Positions 12,452-21,100 of a stretch of DNA of 24,156 bases are shown one piece after another (within the stretch, counting starts at the first letter, position 1; each line of letters begins with the position of its first letter). The notes beneath the pieces were generated by a model. That model was given only the letters and a program-made list of their open reading frames with translations, searched no databases and was not told the origin of the DNA. The position numbers were made by a program, and so were the translations under genes. Source of the DNA: a virus; IMG/VR virus record IMGVR_UViG_3300006865_000029, positions 1 through 24,156 of that record, one strand, 5' to 3'.

Positions 12452-14080
12452 ATGACACCAATTGGTGCGGATATAAACGATATTGGTAATGATGTCTTTA
12501 CCTTTCAAGGTAACTATAGAGCTATTGTTGAGGATAACGAAGATCCTATAGACATTGGTAGAGTTCGCGTCCGCATATTCGGTATGCATTCATTGGATCC
12601 GAAGGAAACTCCAACTGATCACCTTCCGTGGGCAGAGCCGTGCCTTGCCATGTATTACTCGGGTGGAAAGAATCTCGACTCAAAAGAAGAGAAGAATGCA
12701 AAGCGTTATACACCGGAGGGAAGCACCTTCACCCCTCCAGCCAGGAATACTACTGAGCTAACACAATCGTTTGTCGATAATGTCATGCAGAAGGAAGGCG
12801 AGGGCGGCATATTCACCGTTCCTCGCAAGGGTTCGATGGTTTGGATATTCTTTGAGAATGGTGATCATACTCGTCCGCAGTATTGGGCTATCGCTTCCAA
12901 GAAAGAAGATTGGGTAAGCCAAAAGAAGAAGATAGTCGATGACATCAAAATAAAGCGTGATAACGTTACATACTGGCGTGACGAATTCCAAAAGATATTG
13001 GATGTCAAGGAACATAGGGGAACCGACACTCCGACACAAAACGCCAAGCTCAAGCTGATAAACGAAAAGCCAAAACTTGAGATATTCAATGTTGATGATA
13101 TTGAAAACTACCATATAACAAGCTACACAAGTCCGGGTGGCGTAACACATATAACCGTCAACAAGCGTGGGCTTGAGAAACACTATATCATCCATAAAGG
13201 AACTATAGAATATATAGAACATAACGGACAGAGAAAAGTCATGGTTGGTAACAATGACTTCAAGAACTCCGGCGAAAAGGGTACAGCTAACGACTTCGAG
13301 CATCTTGTCGGAAACAACTATGAGCTTCACATTGGAGGCGACTTCGAAGTGTTTGTCAAGAAGTCCAAGTCAGTCCAGATTGACGGAGATTGTCAAGTAA
13401 ATGTCAAGAAGAACATCGGTATCGTGTGTCGTGAAGGCAATGTCTCGATTATCGTTGAGAAGGGTGACTGCAACATAGACACCAAGGGTAAGACGAATAT
13501 ACACGCTGCCGATCAGATACAGATTCACTCCAACAAAGACATACTCATCAAGAATGATGCTACGCTGAATATCCACTCCGTCAAGAAGATGTCAGTAACT
13601 TGTGATGACGAAATAGCCTTTAAGGCGGCTAATGCTATTTCATTTGAGGCTGGAACCGAATTCAATGTAAAGTGCGGAACGTCTCTGAATGTAACAAGTG
13701 GAACAACAACATCCTTCAAATGCACACAATATAGTGTCGTTTGCACCCCCGCTGGATTCCATGTTGACGCTGGAAGCAAATTCCGTATAGATCCTGCTGG
13801 CTTCGGTGGTGATAAGACATGTAACGCTCAAGTTGTCAACGCTCGCCACCCTGGATGCTTCCCCGGACCTATCGCCGGTTTCGCTACACCATACCCAGGA
13901 ACACCGATCCAACCAACCCCCCCTATCCCACCAACTCCATTGGTATTCGTTGCGGGAGCCGCTACAACGCTTGAGAAAGCCAATCCTCCAGCTTATCAAG
14001 AAACTCCAAGCGGCGCAGCACTTCCTCCTATAAACACACCGCCAGCATCTAAGTTTACATTCTTTGGACTTGAAGTGTAA
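12452..14080 (+). CDS. gp5: gp5-like baseplate central spike protein (542 aa)
   Basis: Residues 15-155 fit the gp5/VgrG OB-fold: a first strand FQGNYRAIVEDNEDP, then IGRVRVRIFGMH, and later GIFTVPRKGSMVWIFFENGD with RPQYWAIA. Residues 225-460 are a long run of alternating short strands (for example GDCNIDTKGKTNIHAADQIQ), as in the triple-stranded beta-helix needle of T4 gp5. The end (470-535) is Pro-rich (PTPPIPPTP). T4 gp5 carries a lysozyme domain between the OB fold and the helix. Here residues 156-225 are too short and lack it, so cell-wall cutting must be done elsewhere. The protein would form a trimeric spike at the tail tip. AGGAGAAATGG precedes the ATG. A VgrG-like hub is the alternative name for the same fold. 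Confidence 0.85.
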   Translation: MTPIGADINDIGNDVFTFQGNYRAIVEDNEDPIDIGRVRVRIFGMHSLDPKETPTDHLPWAEPCLAMYYSGGKNLDSKEEKNAKRYTPEGSTFTPPARNTTELTQSFVDNVMQKEGEGGIFTVPRKGSMVWIFFENGDHTRPQYWAIASKKEDWVSQKKKIVDDIKIKRDNVTYWRDEFQKILDVKEHRGTDTPTQNAKLKLINEKPKLEIFNVDDIENYHITSYTSPGGVTHITVNKRGLEKHYIIHKGTIEYIEHNGQRKVMVGNNDFKNSGEKGTANDFEHLVGNNYELHIGGDFEVFVKKSKSVQIDGDCQVNVKKNIGIVCREGNVSIIVEKGDCNIDTKGKTNIHAADQIQIHSNKDILIKNDATLNIHSVKKMSVTCDDEIAFKAANAISFEAGTEFNVKCGTSLNVTSGTTTSFKCTQYSVVCTPAGFHVDAGSKFRIDPAGFGGDKTCNAQVVNARHPGCFPGPIAGFATPYPGTPIQPTPPIPPTPLVFVAGAATTLEKANPPAYQETPSGAALPPINTPPASKFTFFGLEV

Positions 14081-14083
14081 ACG

Positions 14084-14091
14084 TATAAATA
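14084..14091 (+). promoter_or_regulatory. Perfect T4-late-like promoter octamer
   Basis: TATAAATA, identical to the T4 late consensus, lies in the only gap of the baseplate block, 18 bases before the ATG at 14110. A GAAGGA ribosome site fits between. Confidence 0.6.
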
Positions 14092-14109
14092 ATCAGAGAA
14101 GGATTATTT

Positions 14110-14502
14110 ATGCCCCGCTCACTCAAGAGACAATTTCTTTACAACGACTTACCATTCAATATGGAGTTGGGTTCGGACAAGGACATTCCTCTCAAGGAAG
14201 ATAGAGACGCTATTCGTCAGGCTATATTCAACATAATAAATACAGTAAAGGGTTCGCGCCCTATAAACCCTGACTTCGGATGTAACCTCAATCTTTATCT
14301 CTTTGAGCCGTATAATGATGATACTGCTATGAAGATAGGTAAAGACATTCAGAGGGGTATAAATGGTGAGCCGAGAATAACACCGCTTCGCATTGATGTT
14401 ATTATGGATGATGATAACGCTGCATATGAAGTAAATGTCGTTTACAGCATAAAAGCAACGCAGACGAGAGACAGTATAAACTTTAGATTACAGGCACTAT
14501 AA
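14110..14502 (+). CDS. gp25: gp25-like baseplate wedge protein (130 aa)
   Basis: DRDAIRQAIFNIINTVKGSR (32-51) followed by PINPDFGCNLNLYLFEP (52-68) is the diagnostic block of the GPW/gp25 family. In T4 and related contractile tails, gp25 binds gp6 and forms the sheath-initiating layer of each baseplate wedge. The fold is lysozyme-like, but catalytic residues are not expected to work. The length matches T4 gp25 (132 aa). The C-terminal part, IDVIMDDDNAAYEVNVVYSI, forms the expected strands. The next gene (gp6-like) begins 2 bases after the stop, fitting the direct gp25-gp6 partnership. Confidence 0.95.
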   Translation: MPRSLKRQFLYNDLPFNMELGSDKDIPLKEDRDAIRQAIFNIINTVKGSRPINPDFGCNLNLYLFEPYNDDTAMKIGKDIQRGINGEPRITPLRIDVIMDDDNAAYEVNVVYSIKATQTRDSINFRLQAL

Positions 14503-14503
14503 A

Positions 14504-17500
14504 ATGGAAGAAACAAAAGAAAAAAGAAGTTTAGACTATACCACATTCGACTTCAATGAGAAGTTGGCTGAGTATGAGGCGTTCCTCCGTGAAACGAACA
14601 CTTTCAAGGACTTCCAAGCTGAAGGCTCTAACATCAGAGTTCTTATGGAACTCATGGCGATGCAGGGTTCGCAAAACTCCTTCTATATACATGCCGCAGC
14701 TAACGAGATATTTAAGGATACTGCAAAGCTTTACAAGTCTCTCAACAAGATAGGAAACACACTTCGCTATGCAGCCCGTGGAAAGACATCCTCGACTGTT
14801 GATGTTGTCGGCTCGCTCAATCCAGAATATGTTTACAGCAAGATATCGCAGTATATCGAAATACCAGCATACTCCATATTCCCTTCAAACTTACCAACCA
14901 CTGACGGAGCATCATTCTCCTTCACCAATCCACTTCCAATCGTTTACATCGTAAGAGGATTCGGTATTCGTGAGTTACAGGCTGAAGACATCCGTTATAG
15001 AGGATATGCGCTTCCATACACCGCTCCAAAGTCATTCTTCATGTTGAATGCTACGGATGTCGGCATTGATCCAACACTCATAACGTTGCCATTGTCTTTG
15101 ACTAAGCCACTTTCGATAATACGAAAGACATCCACTGATAACTATCGTGGATTTGATACGGACAACTATCCTTTAGTTGATAGAGCAGACAGCCAGAGTA
15201 TCGGACAGCCATTCTCCAAGACAATATCAACCCAGGAATACGGCTCGCCAATGGTTCCGGGCGTAAGCTACGCATTGATATTCAATTTGGATCCATCGAC
15301 ATCCTCCGCTTACATGACAATATCGGAAGCTCAGAATGTCATCAACGATAAGCAGGACGATGTTATCTGCACATTCTCGCTACAGCCAACCGACTCTACT
15401 GAGACATTCTTCTCAATGAAGATTGAAGAGATGCGTTCCTACCATCGCTTCTATGTCGGTGTAACTGGACTTCAGAATCTCGAAAGCTGCCGTCTTGAGT
15501 TTGATGCTATCCCAGGAAAGCAGAACTCCGTTGAGCGCATGAAGCTTGTAGTCAATAAGGACGGAAACTCGGCTCCGCTCTCCGTTCTCGTCAACGGAAA
15601 GATATTCACATTTAGCTCTGGAATCATATCCAGTCAGAAGATACCAGTTGATTTTTGGGACTCTGGTATAGAGGAATACAATGTCAATCTCGTCATAACC
15701 GATGAATTGTCACCAGAGACAAACTATGGTGCCCAGCTTGTCATAACTTCGCAGGAGCCTATCTCCAACCAAGTTACTATCGCAAAGATAAACACTAAGT
15801 ATTCAGATGCAGCATCAAACACCAAGACACTTGAAGCTACTGCTGGTAAGCGTTATGGTGACTTGAAGTTCGTAGAGAAGTCGCCATTACAGACTTCGGA
15901 ACAGAAGGCTGGAAGACTATTCTTCCAGAAGGGCGAGACTGTCCAAAAGATTATATTTGACACTCCATTCGTACCCGCAGCAGGCGAAGACGCAGCATCA
16001 TACATAGCGAACATTACTCCTGAAGGAAATGTCCGTACATGGTATGCTAACAAGACTGATGGCGGGTTCGAGATATATGTTGAGCCAAATACTCAGTTTG
16101 AAGGCTATGTCGCGTGGACTGCTACAAGAACTGTAACAGGAAACTTCAAAGAAGTCAGGGTGGAGTTTACCGAATCAATTCCAAGCGCAGTTGATTTGGC
16201 TGGATCGTCCTCTAACTACATGGTGCAGTTGACACCCAACGATAATGTTCAGGTATGGTATGAGAATCCATCCGCAACAGGATTCACTATCCGAACCGAA
16301 AAGGAATTCAAGGGAAAGATAAGCTGGAGCATATTCAATTACTTCAGTGGTGATATAGTTCCCGTCGAGCCTGAATCGGCTTATCGTCAGCGTGGAACCA
16401 TCATACTCAATCCGAGTGACGCCGAATCTGGTAGTCAGATATCGTTGAGCGTCCCAATGAGCGATAGAAACTACGCTATTCAGTTGATACCAAACAAGAA
16501 TGTCAATGTCTACTACAGCGATAAGAGTCCAACTGGATTCACCATCAAGGCTGAGAAGAATCAAGAAGTCCTCACTATAGACTGGTATGTTGACTCAAGT
16601 GAAGGTTACGCATTCCAGAAGCACGGGGAAGTTGACTTCTCGGGGCAGTCATCGAATGAGCTTCAGATACCTGGGCTTTACTTCTCGAATATACCAGAAA
16701 CATTTGACATAGCTGGATTGATGCAAGGATCAGTATCTTTCACATACATCAACTCCAACACTGTTGTTGACTCTGCTAACAATGGACTTTCCATATCGTT
16801 AGATCCTACTCGCCAGTTTGAGACTGATACCAGATTCATCATTGACGATGATACGGTAGCTATAAACTCCATTCGTGTATTCGCAAAAAATGAGCGTGGA
16901 ACTTGGGATGAATGGAACCGTGCGGGAACCGGATTCGATCAAGATGTGTCCGCTGGAAACCTCGTATTCTTCGCCAAGGTAAACCCTGAAAAGAAGATAA
17001 CCCTGGAATTTGGTGACGGCAATGTTTGGGGAACCTCGGTGATGAATAGAGAAGTATTCATACTCGCATTGAAGTCGGTTGGAGTCAAAGGAAATGTAGC
17101 CAAGGGAACCTTATCGGATAAGGTGGTTATCTCGCAATACATCCTCGGAAACGACAACACAAACATCTCGTTTGAGAAGAACTTCGTATCTCTCGTCGGG
17201 TTGAAGTCATCGGTATACTTCGAGAATGGAAACACTTCTACAAGAGTCATCGACTCTGAGAAAACAAAGCTGAAGGAAACCGATTTGATTGTTATTCAGA
17301 ACAAGAATGCTTTCGGTGGAAATGAAGTAGAATCGGTTGACGAGATTCGTCAGAACCTCACCAACACCTTCATCCGTCAGGATAGAAATGTATCGCTTCT
17401 CGACTATGAGAAGTTCGTCAAGGAAGTATTCAATAACTACTTGCAAGAAGCAAAAGTTCTATCATACGAAGACGCTAAGACTCAAGGCATCATAACAGGA

Positions 17501-18112
17501 AACCAGAACTACTGGTTCAACCATATATTCATCATAGGTTTGAATAAGGATGGAAGTAATGTCATAGCCAGAAACTTGAAGGATGCTATGATAGAAACTC
17601 TCAATGGAACCTCATTCCGTATGATAGGTGCAAAGCATGAGATAATTGAAGCTAAGTGGATTCCTGTCGATGTCGCTGTCAGATACCGCAAGTCCAAGTT
17701 TGGAAGTGCTGAACAGGTTGAGACTCAGATGAGAAAGAATATACAAGACTTCTTCTCTCCTAAGAATCATACCCTTGGCGGCAAGATAAGCCACTCCGAC
17801 TTGGTTTCGCTGCTCAAGGTTGACTATGTTGAGTCGGTTGAAGTCATGCTCAACAGAGACGCTAATGACGAATTCAATGCAAGTGATTATGATGTTAGCG
17901 TTAGACAGTCGGATACTGATTTGGATATTTCCCGTAGAAACAAGCTTATGACATTGGTAGCAAAGGATCCTTCGCTCGTCAAGGTATTCCAGCCGCTCTT
18001 CAATGTCTTGAAGACAGACGGAACAACCGAATGGAGTTATAGCCTTGATGTAACCTTTGGCGCATACGAATTCCCTAAACTCGGTGATATAGTAATCAAG
18101 AGAGAAGAATAA
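14504..18112 (+). CDS. gp6: gp6-like baseplate wedge protein, enlarged (1202 aa)
   Basis: The N-terminus YTTFDFNEKLAEYEAFLRET (12-31) and the block FKDFQAEGSNIRVLMELMA (34-52) match the start of T4-type gp6, as does the helix carrying AAANEIFKDTAKLYKSLNKIG. The C-terminal third has a baseplate-J-like region: RQNLTNTFIRQDRNVSLLDYE, the segment on AKWIPVDVAVRYRK, then GGKISHSDLVSLLKVDYVESVEV. T4 gp6 has 660 residues. This one is nearly twice as long, mainly through an inserted beta-rich middle that contains three repeats (about 470-700). The gene order gp25-gp6 and the large downstream wedge gene fit a complete wedge. The stop overlaps the next start by one base (TAATG). Confidence 0.9.
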   Translation: MEETKEKRSLDYTTFDFNEKLAEYEAFLRETNTFKDFQAEGSNIRVLMELMAMQGSQNSFYIHAAANEIFKDTAKLYKSLNKIGNTLRYAARGKTSSTVDVVGSLNPEYVYSKISQYIEIPAYSIFPSNLPTTDGASFSFTNPLPIVYIVRGFGIRELQAEDIRYRGYALPYTAPKSFFMLNATDVGIDPTLITLPLSLTKPLSIIRKTSTDNYRGFDTDNYPLVDRADSQSIGQPFSKTISTQEYGSPMVPGVSYALIFNLDPSTSSAYMTISEAQNVINDKQDDVICTFSLQPTDSTETFFSMKIEEMRSYHRFYVGVTGLQNLESCRLEFDAIPGKQNSVERMKLVVNKDGNSAPLSVLVNGKIFTFSSGIISSQKIPVDFWDSGIEEYNVNLVITDELSPETNYGAQLVITSQEPISNQVTIAKINTKYSDAASNTKTLEATAGKRYGDLKFVEKSPLQTSEQKAGRLFFQKGETVQKIIFDTPFVPAAGEDAASYIANITPEGNVRTWYANKTDGGFEIYVEPNTQFEGYVAWTATRTVTGNFKEVRVEFTESIPSAVDLAGSSSNYMVQLTPNDNVQVWYENPSATGFTIRTEKEFKGKISWSIFNYFSGDIVPVEPESAYRQRGTIILNPSDAESGSQISLSVPMSDRNYAIQLIPNKNVNVYYSDKSPTGFTIKAEKNQEVLTIDWYVDSSEGYAFQKHGEVDFSGQSSNELQIPGLYFSNIPETFDIAGLMQGSVSFTYINSNTVVDSANNGLSISLDPTRQFETDTRFIIDDDTVAINSIRVFAKNERGTWDEWNRAGTGFDQDVSAGNLVFFAKVNPEKKITLEFGDGNVWGTSVMNREVFILALKSVGVKGNVAKGTLSDKVVISQYILGNDNTNISFEKNFVSLVGLKSSVYFENGNTSTRVIDSEKTKLKETDLIVIQNKNAFGGNEVESVDEIRQNLTNTFIRQDRNVSLLDYEKFVKEVFNNYLQEAKVLSYEDAKTQGIITGNQNYWFNHIFIIGLNKDGSNVIARNLKDAMIETLNGTSFRMIGAKHEIIEAKWIPVDVAVRYRKSKFGSAEQVETQMRKNIQDFFSPKNHTLGGKISHSDLVSLLKVDYVESVEVMLNRDANDEFNASDYDVSVRQSDTDLDISRRNKLMTLVAKDPSLVKVFQPLFNVLKTDGTTEWSYSLDVTFGAYEFPKLGDIVIKREE
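15911..16597 (+). repeat. Three tandem beta-sandwich-like protein repeats inside the gp6-like gene
   Basis: Residues about 470-542, 548-612 and 628-698 share the pattern Y-x-x-x-(L/I)-x-P-(E/N)-x-N-V-x-x-(W/Y)-Y-x-(N/D)-x-(S/T)-x-(T/G)-G-F-x-I. Examples are NYMVQLTPNDNVQVWY, YAIQLIPNKNVNVYY and ATGFTIRTE. Similar TGFTI repeats are common in phage tail proteins. They are recognisable at protein level but not as DNA repeats. Confidence 0.75.
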
Positions 18113-21100
18113 TGGCTACATTCAAGTCCATAATAGAAATACAAGGTGACGGCTCTTATGCAAATGAAATTGTCGAGTTCAGAAGCAATTCAACCGTAGG
18201 AAATATACCTGAAGATGTTGTAATCGTCGGAGATGTGGATTCATCTGAAATTGATATAACTCAGTACGTCGCTTACGAGATATCAAGAGTCCAGTGGGAG
18301 ACTAGCGACGGTAAGTTTTATTCAGATGTCAATACTACTCATAAGTTTGCATCAAGTGGAGTATATCAGATAAAGCTCACCATATGGAGTGAGCCGTTCT
18401 TGACGAATGACGGTAGAACCTTCTACTTTACACATGCGACTTTCAAAGATATTACAATACATTCAAGAATACTCAAGTACTTCTTGCAGTTCAATCCAAC
18501 ATGGGAACTTACCAAGAACGAAGCTGCTCTCGACTTCTACAAGGCTTCAGCCAACTTCTTCGAAAAGATTTATCGTGATACAACTGGATTGTTTGACTTG
18601 TGGGACGCTGAGAGAATCAATCCAAGCTTCTTCGAGTACCTAGCCATAACTCTCGGACATAGTAGCAACTATTCCAAGAAGGTTGGTTATGACATGACTA
18701 AGGACGATTTCGAGTCATACGATATCTACGACAAGATAAAGAAGAATATAGCCACCAAGGAACAAATACAGGCATTCCGCCGCTTCCTCATGTTATCGTC
18801 AGAACTCTTCCGTAAGAAGGGTTCGAAGGAAAATATCGAAAAGTTTCTGTCGCTCTTCACCATCAATGCTCAGGCTATTGAGCTTTGGACTACGAATTGG
18901 GGACAGACACCAGTTGGCGAAACTGACGAAAGCTTCATAGGTTTCGATATAGAGGATAATGATCATGGCTTCGTCTGGAAGAATATCAGAGTTGTCGGAA
19001 ACTGCATAACTGAGAAGGGTTACATCCGTAAGAATCTCAGTTCCATAACTCTCGACAACTATCACAACATAGAGAAGATTCAATATCCTTCCGCAGTTGT
19101 AGGCTATGTAACATCTGGCGAAATGGCTGGATGGGAACAGATGGAGTTGGAGAAGTCCGCTCCATATGTATTTGACATCAGAACCGAAGATGGTAACTAC
19201 ATAACAAGTGAAGAAGACTACCACAACGAACCACTCGTTTACGATATCGTTCCTAATGAACCACCCGTAACCGACGATAGAAAGCGTGGATTGCTACTTC
19301 TCAAGCCAGGAGTGGTTGAGATTGGTGACAGACTCGTTGTAGCGTATTATGGAACCGAGCAGTCCATATTCGACAGCATGTTGGTTACTAAGGAAAAGAA
19401 GTCCAAGGACTTTGATATCAGAGCCAAGTTTGTTTTGAAGGATGTAGTCGATCCTAACACCTTCGAAAGCTTCAAGTATCCTGAGAATGAAGTATTTGTC
19501 ATATTCCGTGGTATCCAGTCGAATGCTGACTTATACGCAACTTTCGACGAGTATTACAAGGTTGTCGTAAACGGCACCCGTGGAACCGCTTCGCTTGTCA
19601 AGGTTATAGCTACTGCTGATGGAAACACCGTCTACCAGAAGCTCAATGTATCTGGTAATAGAAACAATCCAGTGTATGATATTCAGATTATAAAGTCTGA
19701 TGATCCTTCGTGCCCAACTGAGTTGCGTGCTGATACCTTCTACGAGTTAGAAGTCAATGTCGCTGGCTCTCTCGTATCGGCATACCTCCTAGAGAATGAT
19801 GTTGAAACTGCTATTCAGAACAATATAGAGTCTGATACAGGTGGAAACCCTTATGGAGTCAAGACATGCAAGCCTCCGTTTGTTCTCTTTGAGAATATAA
19901 CACTCAGCCAGGATTCGGCTCAGATAACTACATACGATGCAGATGGTAACGATGTAGTTGACAGAAAGTATACAGAAATAACCGAAGCTGGACATTACGG
20001 ATTTGGTATTCGTGCATCCATAGTTGAGTTGAAGGACTTCTACATCAATAACCTTGATGCCGATGAAACTCTTTACACAACCACTGACAAAGAATTCAAC
20101 TTGATGCCGAAGTATCTCGACTATAAAAAGACTGAGCTACTGAAGTATAACAACTACGGCGACGGAACAGAAACATTCTATACGGATACTGTTGTCAAGG
20201 GATTCAAACCATCGGTAACTGATTACGATGTAAACACCAAGGCGATGAATCTTCTATACGCTGATAATGTAAAGGTAACTGAAGATATATCGACAAGATA
20301 CACAGTTACATTCGATGAAGCATGGATGACTGAGAATTTCGCTAACGCAAGTGAATTAGCTAAGAAAATAATAGTTCCATTTGGAAGCCAGCGTAAGTGG
20401 TTCGTTCCAGAGATGAGAGCGCACAATAGAGATGTGTATAGAAACTACTACGGTGGTTACTCGTTGAAGGATGGAGACAAGGTAATCCCAGGTTTGTTCC
20501 GTTACAACAACTCAACTGTATTGGATACATATGATTTGGAACCTGGAGATAGTTTCTCGGCACTCACAAGAAGCGGCGACTCACTCTCCTTCACCGCAAG
20601 CCCAAGGCTCATTCAATACTTGTATAGCAAGAAGCCATTTGGCTTCCGTGGTGTATTCCAAGAAGTATGTCCTAATTCTGGAAACTTCAGCACCATAAAC
20701 GAGAATATAATTCTTCCAGACAACACCATATTCAAGAATCCAGTATTCCAGCCTATAACCGTTGACACGCCATATGGTGTCCGTATAGTCGGCGTCAGAT
20801 TCAAGAATTGTGATGATATCGAAAGACTCGTAACCGCTAACAAGACATCCCTATATAAGAATGTTCAGCTATATGGACACTTCTCCATGCATGTCTCAGC
20901 AGAGTCAATAAGATACTGCCCTGACAAGACACAATTCATTCCACACCCAAGCCTACCGGACACTTACATTGTAAAGTTGTTCGTTCCACTTGGCATCCTT
21001 GATAAGAATAGAAGAACATACTCTCTCAACGCGGAGTTCTTGCGGATTGAAGAGAATTCGGGTAGTGATATAATAAACATAGAAGGTTTGTATGTTCGTA

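Noticed and set aside
12758-13330. 190-residue minus-strand open frame inside the gp5-like gene
   Set aside because: It lies wholly within a confidently identified baseplate gene on the other strand, has no ribosome site and has a hydrophobic, low-quality composition typical of a shadow frame.
14358-14365. TATAAATG as a late promoter inside the gp25-like gene
   Set aside because: It is a 7/8 match but lies within coding sequence with no gene start at a suitable distance. It is useful only as a measure of chance matches.
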